NCBI GenBank assembly: GCA_018398805.1
Contig: JAGFBZ010000814.1
Location: forward strand, 1,798,001 to 1,862,000
Reading direction: 5' to 3'
Length of the DNA stretch: 64,000 nt
Source: Hirundichthys speculiger
Taxonomy: Eukaryota > Chordata > Actinopteri > Beloniformes > Exocoetidae
Positions 24,821-36,359 of the stretch are shown in pieces (the stretch's first letter is position 1; each line of letters starts with the position of its first letter). The notes under the pieces were generated by a model. It ran no database searches. It was not told the DNA's origin and saw nothing but the letters and a program-made list of their open reading frames with translations. A program made the translations under genes and the position numbers.

Positions 24821-25073
24821 TGCCAGCAACTCATGAAATAGATGATTTAACAGCAAGAAGCCTCTACATCACATGCAGATTTGGAGACAAAAAGCCAAAT
24901 GTAGCTGAAGAGAATGGATATAAGTTTATCTATACATTTCAAAAATGGAATTTGACAGAAAGGAAATTCCTGAATAAATGTGTGAACACATCTGAATCCA
25001 AAAACAACACTGGAGGATGCAAAGCGTGTAGAAGATGTGTTGAGGTGACATTACAAGAAATAAAACTGTGTAG
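24821..25073 (+). CDS. Candidate internal coding exon, product unknown
   Basis: This is the one open stretch that looks like a host exon. A strong acceptor (T-rich tract then CCCCTTTATAG, ending 24820) precedes it, and a good donor (GTGTAG/GTATAA) follows at 25074. The 253 bases are open with phase 1 in and phase 2 out. The peptide is rich in cysteine, for example 'GGCKACRRC' with a further LYITC upstream and EIKLC downstream. It has three N-glycosylation sequons (NLT, NTS, NNT), suggesting a secreted or extracellular segment. The open frame itself runs wider, 24760-25227, and 25068-25227 would be intron read-through. I do not recognise the family. No neighbouring exon was identified on either side. 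It could be a chance open frame or an old element. Another donor (GAG/GTGACA) at 25045 is possible. Confidence 0.33.
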
Positions 25074-25990
25074 GTATAAAATGTGTGGGTTATACTTGAA
25101 TGTGATTAAAAACATTGTATCTTATTGTTTACGTGGAGAGTTTCAGGACAGTTGGCTGGTTGTTGTAATGCTGTTGCTTCTGCAGCCAACTTGGGTGTGG
25201 GTGACTTTCTCCTATTCTATCTCATAAGCTCTTCTGTTCCCTAGGGTCGCTGGACTGGTGTTAAAGCAATAAGACCCAGGCAGTTAAAGTTTAAAGTGCC
25301 ATAAAGAAGAGTCATGAATGCCAGTGCTCTAAAGATAAAGCTAAATACTCTGTGATTACAGCATATGGTCAGTGGGCTGGAACATGGAGCTGCAGACGAG
25401 CACTAAGATGATTTGCACATTGTGACTGTGTGACACAATTGAGCTTTTTTTTTTTTTTTCTTCAAACGGTCACAATATGCTTGTAATTGCTTTGTAGTGT
25501 GAATGTGTTTACATTTATAAATTGCAATCCTACACTGCTAAAGATATGCTGACTAAGAGTGATAATAGGCATGCATGTTAGGCGAAATAAAACTCTAATC
25601 CTAATTATGATTCCAGTGACAAAGGTTTAACAAGCTTAACTTTGAGGAAACAGAACCACATAAAGCTTCTATGGCTTCACATCTACTATGCTTAAATATT
25701 CAGCTCCCCAGCGTTTATGTGTGTGTGTGTGTGATTGTGTTTTAGAATCAGTGAGCACATAGATCCATTTTTAACTACAGTCACAAGACGCCAGTATAGA
25801 GTTAGAACAGAGATGAGCTCTTGCTCTCAGAATAGTCTCTTGAAGCCTGTGAGGCCTCAGCCACTGACCCTGGCTTGCATTCCAGTTGGCAGACACACAG
25901 TTGTTGGGTCTGACATGGTTCCTTTGCTGGTGAGGGACAAGCTGACAACTGCACTCCAGTTGGAACACTGCTGAAAGGGGAAAGCAAATA

Positions 25991-25992
<2 letters not shown>
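25074..25992. other. Gene-free region
   Basis: No further exon is recognisable. It includes a T tract near 25446-25459 and a short GT repeat at about 25719-25732. Confidence 0.5.

Positions 25993-26044
<52 letters not shown>
25993..26044. repeat. (TA)n microsatellite
   Basis: An uninterrupted TA repeat of about 50 bases. Confidence 0.95.
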
Positions 26045-26046
<2 letters not shown>

Positions 26047-27285
26047 CTTTTTCCTTAATTTTTCTCCCTATATCTATCTTTGTTCCTACAGCTTTTCACT
26101 GAACCTGAGTTGCTCCACAGTCTGAAAACACCTCTGGTTGGATTTTGCAGCATCAAGGGTCCTGAAATTATAAATCCCTCCTTTTTCCACACTGCAGCCC
26201 CCTACCTCCTTACATTGCATCACATGAAGCCTGGCCATAAAAATATCCCTGTATTGCTTGCATGATGCATGCTTAGAATAGCTTCCACTGGGAATAAAAA
26301 GACCTAAGTATAACAGGATAATTTTAAGTGTACTATGTTAGGGTCAGGGGAAGGTGAAGAGGGTACAGTAACATTAATGGAGGGTGATTTAGCCAACCTT
26401 ATCACAACAAACTGTGAGAGAAAAGAAATGAATTGCAAAAAAATTACAAAACCAATCTGGTTCTGGTAGTATTAAAATAGATTTTATTTATTATTGCAGT
26501 TAGATCAAAAAAGAATGACAAGGTAAAAAATATAAGGCTAAGCTTTGACAGATAAGCCAAAGCGTGTGGACAGATTAAATAGAAGCAGCGCATGTCACCG
26601 ATTAACTTTAACCACAAGCAGTATCAGTAACATCCAAACATTGCACATATTTAATGCAACACATGTCCCGTGTCACTTTAATCCAGATTAATACAGTTAC
26701 AATCCAGTCTGACCTGCAAGCATCCCAGTACAATTGTGTTATTTGCCAAGATGGAAACTAGTTCCTCGCTCAGGGGTTTGAAGCAGCATAGCTACATTCT
26801 CCACCTACAATTTTCTGGCTTTTCTGGCAATCTCAAACATTGACACCGAAGTCTCCAGGCAGTTTCTCTGACCACCTGGCTACCACTGTAATACTGCAAC
26901 TACAAGTGTTGCAGAGAACCAGTTTGGAGACTTTGTATATGGAGATTGAGCACTGATCTGTGTGCCCAGTGGGAATGAGTATATGGAGTGGTATAGACAT
27001 GTTGTGCGGACTCTGTCTTTTATTTTCAACACCCTACTCCCAGGTGGTGACAGCCCAGTGCTAAGTGCAGTAATAGCCAATTGATTTTGTTCTCTTTTTT
27101 TGTTGGTGGCTAGACATAAATCAAAGTGTCTGTCAAGGCCTGGATGTAGTTGCAATTTTGTGTGTGTGTGTGTAATGAGGTGGTGTAAGCTGTGTTTGCA
27201 CAGGAAGACTGTATACAGATGATCAAGCCTCTGATCTGCAGGCCACTGCTCAGATGACCCTCTGTCACAATCCAATTAGGGTAGC
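26045..27285. other. Gene-free region
   Basis: A good polypyrimidine-AG acceptor-like signal ends at about 26091 (TCTTTGTTCCTACAG) and opens into a 60-codon frame. No convincing donor follows, so no exon is called. The 131-codon minus-strand frame at 26880-27275 shows no domain. Confidence 0.5.
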
Positions 27286-27293
27286 AACTTTTC

Positions 27294-28432
27294 TAGGGCT
27301 GGGCAACGATTAAAATTTTTAATCGCGATTAATTGCATTATTTCCCTGATTAATCATGATTAATCGCATCATATACGCAAAATCAAATGTAATGAATTCA
27401 AAAGTAGTGTAAAATGCACTTTTATTGAAATGTTCTGCTGCCATATGAACTAAAATGTCATTTGTTGTTCAAACACTTTTAATATCAGCACTTGTCAGTA
27501 ACACATATTTAGTGTAAATCTCATCTTAAAAAATGTAAAATAAAATAGAGCTTATTGCCACTGCCAGGGCATTAATGTCCATCCTGTTTTTATAAAAAAA
27601 ACAAAACAAAAAAAAAAAAACGTCTACAAACAAAATCCAACAAAATGATTGTGTCTCAGCACAATCAGAACATTAAAACAGGTAATTTCTGAGGTAACAG
27701 CAGAAACTTTTAACGAGGAGTTCAACTTGGCAGTTGTTACAAATAACCTTGTTTCAGTTGAATCCTCCGTCTGGGAGAACTTTAAAATGAAAATGTCCAT
27801 GTTAAAGTTCAGTAACTTTACCAATCTGTGTATCATTCATTCTTTCCATTTTCAATTGTCAATCAAAAATTTAGTCAAAAGTGACATTTTATTACGTTTT
27901 TTAATCTAAGACAAAAAATGAAAAAAAAAAAAAGCCTGGTTTTTTTTTAGATTTCAATTTTAGACTTGGATCAAAAACACGAAATAAAAAAACGGGCCAC
28001 AGAACTGAATTTGTTTTATAATCAAGGACTGGACTTTCAGTTGTTGTTACACATCTGTGCCACTAGATGGAGCCGCACTGAAGTAACCAATAAGAGAACA
28101 GCACGACAGTGAACACATGGAGCAGATCTGATGTAACATGGAGGAATAACGCGAAAGTTTTGTTGCAGTGTAAAATATTTTTTTAGACAGAATTGTTAAT
28201 ATTGCTACCTGAGTTGCTACCTGAACTGTAAAGTTCACAGATTTTTACCGTTCTCCATGTCTGTTTTAGCTTTTCCTTATGTTTATTGTTTTCCGGTTCC
28301 TCAGCAGCCAGTAACAGACTTTTCAAAACAAAAGCACGTGAGCAACATGCGTTAACGCACGATAGAATAAATGTTGGCATTAATAAATTAATGCATTAAC
28401 GCGATAATAACGCATTAATTTGCCCAGCCCTA
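27294..28432. mobile_element. hAT-superfamily non-autonomous transposon, TAGGGCTGGGCAA family
   Basis: Left end TAGGGCTGGGCAACGATTA and right end (reverse complement TAGGGCTGGGCAAATTAATG) share a 13-base perfect start. This is a typical short hAT terminal repeat. Flanking 8-base words AACTTTTC (27286-27293) and AGCTTTTC (28433-28440) form a target duplication with one difference. Sub-terminal parts repeat the words TTAATCGCGATTAAT and TTAACGCGATAATAACGC. The 1139-bp body has no complete transposase. A stretch near 27640-27780 is open on both strands and is also found, open on both strands, in the fragment at 46829-47167. A CTCF-like core (11 of 12 consensus positions) lies at 28060-28071. Confidence 0.9.
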
Positions 28433-29442
28433 AGCTTTTCATTTAAAATCAACAAAGACAATCATAATAAGTCCATTTTTGCAGCGTCACCTTTATGTTA
28501 TGTGCGTGTTAATGTCAACATAAAATATAATTGTTTGGACCTGAGTTTGTTAATTTTACAATAAAAAATACTATTTCACCAAGCAAAAGAACTTACTTAA
28601 CATTTTCTTTGCATATTGAGTGTGCCTCTGTTATGTAAAATCTTGAATTTATTTCACAGGATCGATTTTCTAAGTAGCTACAAATCGCTCTTCCCCCTCC
28701 TTCAAAGAATCAAGACGCAGGAAAAGAGTGGAATCAGAGAGAACACAGATGTGAGCAACATTGGAACCATGTTAATCCTTTTAATTCAATTATGGTAAAT
28801 AGGGACAGAGCTTCCTTCTAAACAAAACACAGTATGCAGGGGTTTAGCAAGCAGTGGCAGGGGGAGCCTCTGATGTAGGCAGGCTACCCAGTGGGAGGCC
28901 TGGTGGTCTCCTGGGATACCTTTCTGCTTCCAAGCTCCCCACTGAGACTGTCCCCTGTGGGTCTCTCCCGAGCCCAGCACTAGCCTGTGGAACTAGGTGG
29001 CTGGACAATATGACTGAGACAATAGACTTTCAACCACACACACATACACACACACGTGCACGTGCACATGCACACAGCATGTCTATGTGACCAGCTGTAG
29101 GCATTCCTATACAGACATGGTGGGGAGTTGGGGAGGTGCAGAAGGTTAGATGGCGTGTAATGTGTCAGGCTCCAGTATTAAATGGGGATCTGTCAAAGAG
29201 ATTTGGGGTCTGGCTAGCTTATTCTCCTTGAAATGGTTCTGCGGAGCAGTAACCTGCTAACCTAGACCAGACTGACACCGGCACCTCCTCCACTATGAAA
29301 GAGAGTGTCTGTTCCTTAGGATGAACACAGGACAAAAAGGGGAAACAGAGGGGGCTGAGAAAGGGAGTATGTTTTTGGAACAGTTAGACAATCTGTTTGG
29401 ATTAGGCCCACTGTCGAAGAGACATGGAAATGATGGGCAGCC

Positions 29443-29572
29443 TGGATGAGAGGAGGGGAGGAAGAGGAGGGGGAGAGTAGAGGTGAAGGAGGGAGACAGA
29501 TGGAGAGGAAAGGTGGTGGTGGAGGGGATGAGAGGAGGCAAGAGGGGGGTGAGAAGAGGAGAAGGGTCGGAG
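29443..29572 (+). repeat. Polypurine tract
   Basis: About 130 bases of the plus strand are almost entirely A and G, made of irregular GAGG, GGAGA and GGTGG units. Such tracts can adopt triplex (H-DNA) form. This is a structural possibility and not an observation. Confidence 0.8.
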
Positions 29573-29893
29573 ACTGGAATCTCAGGATCTGAGGCTTTTT
29601 TGGCTTGATGGTTCCCAGATGTTGTAGGTCCCGCTCACCCCTCCTCCTCTTCACTGCTTCTCTGCAGCGGTGAATACACAGGAGCCCAGTTAGCCATGCG
29701 GGACAGATGGGTCAACGGTTGTGTGGAGATGGGCCTCCTGTGGACCAGGGGAAATGGGAGGCGAGAGACATCCTCTTCTCCAGCAGCCATAGGCCAGAGG
29801 GTACAGACCTGGGTATATTTTCTTATCCTCTCTCTGCCCATGGAGATCTCAGAGGGTGAGGAATGCACAAGAGAATGTGAGTTATTTTGTGTA

Positions 29894-29952
29894 CACACTT
29901 ACCTGTGGACATTGCCACAAATGTTTTTGTACAATGTGCACAGGTAAGTGTG
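29894..29952. repeat. 14-bp perfect inverted repeat with a consensus splice-donor word
   Basis: CACACTTACCTGTG at 29894-29907 and its exact reverse complement at 29939-29952 are separated by 31 bases. The right arm contains CAGGTAAGT (29941-29949), a perfect match to the vertebrate 5' splice-site consensus. The left arm holds the same word on the minus strand. A plus-strand frame (29696-29947) is open up to it. No recognisable protein results, so a gene is not called. Confidence 0.7.
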
Positions 29953-32425
29953 ATTTCTGCAGGAGTTTGGAGAGAGAGGAGAAATGTTGATTGTTATAGC
30001 ATTAGTGTATTAAAATAATCTCTCATATTTGTGTATTGTAGTATGTAATGAGTATTTCTACACAAGACAACAGCACTGCAGTAGCAGACTGCAGAAAATG
30101 TGCAGGTGCATGGTCACACTGTAGCCGGTGCTGAAGTTCAGCCACTGCTAGATTTACGGCTTCTGGCTGCAGCCAGCCATGTTTCAGGATGACGGTGTGT
30201 TCTTGTGCACCTATCTGCTAAAACACTTACAGTCCTGCGGCTCCACACTGCCTCTACTGCCTCAGTCCCCTGCAGCAACAGAAGGTAGTTTGGCTATATA
30301 TTAGCAAGTTGTTGACTGGTCACTAAAGCAGACATTTGTCAACATATTAGAAGGTGTCAACACTTGAACAGCAAACCATTAAGCTCACCCACCTCAGTTC
30401 ACTGCCAGCTCCCAGCTTCCACCTTTAATAACCTAAGAATTACAGGATGAGAAATCCATTAACAGATGATAATAATACTTTTGTTGTGGTTTGTGGTCAA
30501 CTTTGAGTAAATTCACCAGTCCATTGTAATTAGGTATTTGAAAAGCAACATGAGCACAGCAGAAGTCATGTGGACTACTAGTACAGCAACAGAGTTTTCC
30601 TTTCATCTGCTTACCTCAGAGATGTACTGTGTGGTGAGCTCAATATATCCCAGTGTTCTTATTCCAGTTTTGAAGGAAGAAGCTGGGTGGCTCAGAAACA
30701 ATAAGCCCTCTAGTTTGAGAGGGCTTGAGGAGATTGTTGTATTATACTTAATTGTGAACTGGAAAGTGTTCGCACAAATACTTATGTAAAATCTGAGAAG
30801 TTTCCAAATCCTTTTGGGTGTTTTTAAACCCAGAGCCACACGAAGGAAATATTTCACAGAAGCCCTGACTTAATTTGTGGTCATGGTTGCCAGATATGGA
30901 GAGAGACATTCTATCTCCCCCTGAGAAGGGTGGATATCCTCCTCTGAATGTAGTGGGGGAGGGTATTTTTGGAGCATCTCATGCTCATTATGGAGATCTG
31001 GAGATCGGAGTGTGCTTGTATGTGTGTGAAGTGAAGGAGGGGACGAATTGGGGAATCAGGATTCCACAGCTGGTTCATGTCACTCTTTGACCCTTTCCCC
31101 CAAATATCCCCCACAAAATAAAAAAGTCTAGACTGTGCTCTATGTCTCACCACTTCACAGACAGATCCAGACGAAACGGCATACGGAGATATAGACAAGA
31201 TGAATAAAGCTACATCTTTGCTTTGAGGACTCAATTCAAGAGACTCACTCTTGACTTTTGCAGACTTTGTTCTTCATTGCAAGACACTGTGTCTATTAAG
31301 CCCATTAATAAGTAAAGCAAGGCAATAGCTCCACCAAAGAAATAGATATCACACCATTATTTATTCAACCACTCTTTTGAATTATTTATTGTTTATCCTA
31401 AATGATCTTTTTTGACTGTACACTTTCAGCTTGGGTATCCCAAGTGAACACCACAAGCAGCATATGATTAGGACTGCTAACTTGGATGAGTTTGTGAGGT
31501 GGAATGTGGCGCTGCCAGTGCGAAACTACTGCAGGGGGCTGGGGGAAAAAAAAAAATCCTTGATGATCATGTTACTGACATCAAAGAATAAGTACACCAA
31601 AGTCAACAGCCAAGCAGTATTAAACACTCACTGAAAGACGTACACTCTTACCCTTCCTCTCTCTCACACTCATTTACACTCTATGCCTCCTCACTCTGTT
31701 TCTGAAACACTCAGGGTCCATGGAGAGAGATAAATTATGGGCCTAGTGGCTTTTTGAAGTCTATTCAGCATCAACGCCAATAAATGCCAAGCATGCCCCG
31801 CCTTCCTGCTCCTAAATTAAGTTATTATTACTTTTGGTGTGACTAGGCCATGTGGATGATAACAATAAGCGCCTGGGCAGGGCTCAAGGCCTGGGGTCGG
31901 CAAAGAAGACCAGCAGTGGGAACAAGCGGAGCATATGTCCTCCAGTGAAATAAAGACCTCAGTGGTATCCAGCCTGAATGATTAACACTGATGCACAGTG
32001 ACCTCTAGAATTCACAGTCATGCATGAGCATGATGTCGTCACACATATCCTAATGGACACTGAACGTTCATCCATTCTTCAGTGTGTTGCTTGTCCAGAG
32101 TCAATAATTCTTAGCTGTGGTATATGCTCAAATTAATCACAATCACTGAAATACACAAATCACACAAATGGCCGTGTGTTATTTGGATGATGTTAAATAA
32201 TACTTATGACCAGATCGGTTATGCAAGATCACTTACTGCAGAACTATGGACCTGAAAATGAAAGGATTAAAGCAAAAGCAGGGAGGAGTTTCAAATACAC
32301 ACTGGAGAGTGGGGAATGAAGTTGAGGGAGAGCAGGTTGTTCAATTTCCAAGAGCATTCGTTAAAGTAATGCCAATGCCCTCTCTGGTGCAATTGCATCG
32401 CATCTGTCTGTAAGGAAATGCTGAG

Positions 32426-32458
32426 TCCTCTCCTCTCGTCTCCTCTCCTCTCCTCTCC
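32426..32458. repeat. (TCCTC)n pentamer repeat
   Basis: About six imperfect TCCTC/TCTCC units form a short pyrimidine microsatellite. Confidence 0.85.
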
Positions 32459-33899
32459 CGACACACGCATGTGTCTGGCTCCTGCAGCAGGAGATTGTAT
32501 AACCCAAGTGTGTAAAACAGTCTTTTACGACATTGTAAAGATTTACTATTGGAGTAAATAACAGTGGGAGAACAGGGCTTTTAAATGGAACCCAATCAAT
32601 ATGTCAGTGGAGGCTGCAGTAGAGGACATGGCTGTGTCTGACGCCACACACAGGTAGACTGGGCAGATGAGTGACCAGTCCACCTCAGAATACCAAAACT
32701 CTCATCCGCCAACATCAGTAGAAAATGTACATCACATATATGTACACATATCAATGTGATCCTTAATTCTGTATTTTGTCGGTGATCAACCCAACCTTTT
32801 TCATAAATGATGGTCACAAAAGATAGAGATCATAATTTTTGCATTAAACATAGCATTTACCAGAAAACTACAGATGCACACACAGGAATATATCGCCAAC
32901 TCTCTTTCACACGCATATGCACTTGTATGCAGAGAAATGTAGACATGCAGTAAATTTGAAGTCCCATGAAAGCAGTGTTGCCTCTCATGCACACACACAC
33001 ATACACAGAGCACCTATAGACTCTTACACATTCACATAGAGACACCCGAGCCTCATGAGCAATAAATCGCACAGCCCATCTAACAAGTTCATTTCCGGAG
33101 GCCAGAGAGGATGGGTCCTCTGACTTTGGAGTCAGCAGCCTTGTGAGGATCAATGGCAAGAGACAGAGAGAGAGGGGCAAGGAATTGAGCCGAGGAACAA
33201 AAATCAATCAGCAATTTAATCGCTTTGGGAAGGGAGGACCACAAAAAAAGAAAAAAAAAAAAGGAGAGTGGGGAAAGAATTCTACATTTTTCTTTTAGCT
33301 TAAAAAATTCAGCAGTCTTTTGATGTAAACCTTACGTAAAACATCTCAGTATATTTTTTATGAAAAGCTCCTGAAGGACAAGTTTTATTTTGAGACTCTC
33401 ACAACTATGAATTCTTTTTTTTTTTTTTAGATGAAACTTAGTTAACTTTTCAGAGAACAAAAGAGCAAAAAATAAATGCGTCGATTGTAGATCTTTAGCT
33501 TTTAACTATGCTCCCACTTTTGTCAAAACTTTCACAGAATCGTACTATCTAACAATTCCCTCAGTTATACCGAGAGCCAAAAACCAGTCACATAAAAAAG
33601 ATGGTACTCTCTCTTATATTTCCCAGGTTTTACACATCAGGACATAAAACAAAACAAGCAAATAAACAGAAAAACAAACTTAAAAAGTATTCACGACTTC
33701 ACATGGACTAACAAAAGATGAGCTATAACACACATATGACATATGGTATGTATAATGGGCAACATGTCATTGTTTATTAAAAAAAACATATATTATGTAA
33801 AAAGCACCAGTCTGTGTAACACTCCACCATTTAATAGCTTGATCCACCTTTAGCAGGAAACACTCAAAATAGTTAATTGTTTGCTTATTTTTTGTATCC

Positions 33900-34400
33900 C
33901 ATCCTATCAGCATTTCAGTCAGACCGAGGTCTGCACCTCGACTGGACCATTAAAACATCCATTCTGATGTATGTATGCTGGTGTATTTGAGATCATTGCC
34001 CTGTTGCATGACCACGGATGTTTAGACCACGCTTTAGCTGTTAGAGAGATGGCCTCACTTTTAACTTTAATACTTTGCTCTAGAAGGAGTTTGTAGTTGA
34101 TTTAATGACTGCAAAGTTCCCAGGTCCAGAGATTGCAAAACAAGTCAAAATCATCACCCCACCACTGCTGCGCTTGACAGCTGATTTTAGAGATGCTGTA
34201 ATTTTTCTGAGAACTGCACTGACCGACCGTAGTGTGAACTTGCAGGTACATCCAGCCCTGAGAAGATTGGCAACTGCCCTGAATGTTCTCAATTTATGAA
34301 TGAACTTCTCCTTGGTATTGTGTTAACAGATACCAGAATGCCCCACACCAGCAAACTACCAAAACCTCTGCTTTTAGAGATGGTCAAACCTCTTGATGAT
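33900..34400 (-). pseudogene. Tc1-like transposase relic with internal deletion
   Basis: Tc1-like transposases cut and paste their element at TA sites with a DD34E catalytic core. On the minus strand, 34292-34080 reads 'TFRAVANLLRAGC' with 'CKFTLRSVSAVLRK', which looks like the paired-type DNA-binding domain. It is joined almost at once to 'GGVMILTCFAISGPG', which lies well inside the catalytic domain. Further on, after stops, the strand still shows the family's 'CAACAGGGCAATGATCTCAA' block near 34005-33985, the site of the second acidic catalytic residue. The first acidic region, which lies between the two fused parts, has been deleted. The copy is dead. Confidence 0.72.
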
Positions 34401-34984
34401 CAATAGGTATATTTACATATGTAGTTTAGCTGAACTATGGCTATAGCTTGTATAGGCCAGTTAACTGAGATTTCTTTGTCCTAAATACACATGCATAAGG
34501 AAAAGACATGATTTACCAACCAAAGTATGTCACAACAGGTGGCGATAATGCCATTTTCATCTTGTTAGCATTGGGCCTTTTCTGGTTGATCTACCTCAGC
34601 CAAATCAAAATAGAAGATAGAAAACCAGCAGCAGCAAATTGGAAAAATAGGCAAACTGGATAGACATACTGCTCTGTATATTTTGTATGTCGAGTCTGCT
34701 TTAGTTTTTATTTTCTTCTCCATTTTGCTTGATTTTGTAGTCCAGGGTTAGAGGCTGGGGCGGAATTTACTTAGGTGTTCCACGTAAATCCCGTCAGAAC
34801 GTTTGCACGCAGGGTTTAGCTTGATTTTAACCACATTATCTGAGTGTTTTAGTCCAACTAAGTATGGTCAAGTTTTTCTGTCTGACTTATGCAGTAACTC
34901 TGTTTTCTGACATCGTCAACACGCTGAAGCAATCACTTGCTAAACTGACCTTGCTCATCTCTGTTTCTTAATGGAGCCTACCCG
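34401..34984. other. Gene-free region
   Basis: No gene was found. Part of 34740-34984 may belong to the repeat copy that follows, but its left edge cannot be fixed. Confidence 0.45.
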
Positions 34985-35525
34985 AGTCCTGCAGAAAGGG
35001 CGTGTAAGGGGGCAGCAATCACACTCATCTGGGACTTTGCAGATCTGTGCCTTTTTGGTCTTCCTCGCTCTAATGGATTCCCCCAGTTATTCTAGGCAAA
35101 GAAGATAGGATCACCACTCGTGTAGCTGTCAGGGCTGATTTTTTTACTTGTCGAAATGACTGAAACATAGCCTGGAATTTCTTGTGAGTTTCAGCATGTC
35201 TGCATTCTTCCCCATTTTGTCCTTCCCCTCACACTCAATCAGTGCTTCCATCTTCTCTGTGCACAGAGATCTTTCCGTCACTTTGCCCACATCATATCAT
35301 CCACGAAGGGATAGATGTGTAACTTCTTTGCTTTGGAGCAGTGATGTACAATCTGCAGCATCACAGTAGTACACCATGACTTTTTGAATGATGTAAAATG
35401 AAATGATCTGCATCAATTACTTTGGCTTGTTGCTTTCTTTACCGGAAGTAGCTGCGTTTGCAAAAAGCCTCAAATGCAATGTGTTATGACTGCTGCCTCT
35501 ATCTAGTGGATACTGGATACAAAAA
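34985..35525. repeat. Dispersed repeat family X, copy 1
   Basis: This stretch aligns by eye with 41335-41690 in the same orientation. Shared blocks include 'GGATCACCACTCG' against 'GGGTCACCACTCG', 'TTTCTTGTGAGTTTCAGCA' against 'TTTCTTGTGAAGTTCAGCA', 'TTTTGTCCTTCCC' against 'TTTTGTCCTTTCC', and the closing 'CTAGTGGATAC'. Divergence is considerable. No terminal inverted repeat, target duplication or open frame shared by both copies was seen, so the class is unknown. Confidence 0.65.

Positions 35526-36359
<834 letters not shown>

Larger units (their letters stand above)
28441..33899. other. Gene-free region with scattered low-complexity tracts
   Basis: No supportable gene lies here. It contains a CA/CG-rich tract at 29036-29074, a nearly pure purine tract at 29443-29572, a 14-bp inverted repeat at 29894-29952, a 9-bp-arm hairpin at 30703-30726, a (TCCTC)n tract at 32426-32458 and an A-rich tract near 33242-33262. 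Around 31840-31900 non-repetitive sequence with moderate GC could be conserved non-coding DNA, untested. Confidence 0.5.

Noticed and set aside
26076..26268. A host exon after the acceptor-like TCTTTGTTCCTACAG
   Set aside because: The frame after it has no convincing donor and no domain. One good acceptor alone is expected by chance in 64 kb.
26880..27275. 131-codon minus-strand frame
   Set aside because: No recognisable domain, no splice or promoter context, and composition typical of surrounding non-coding DNA.
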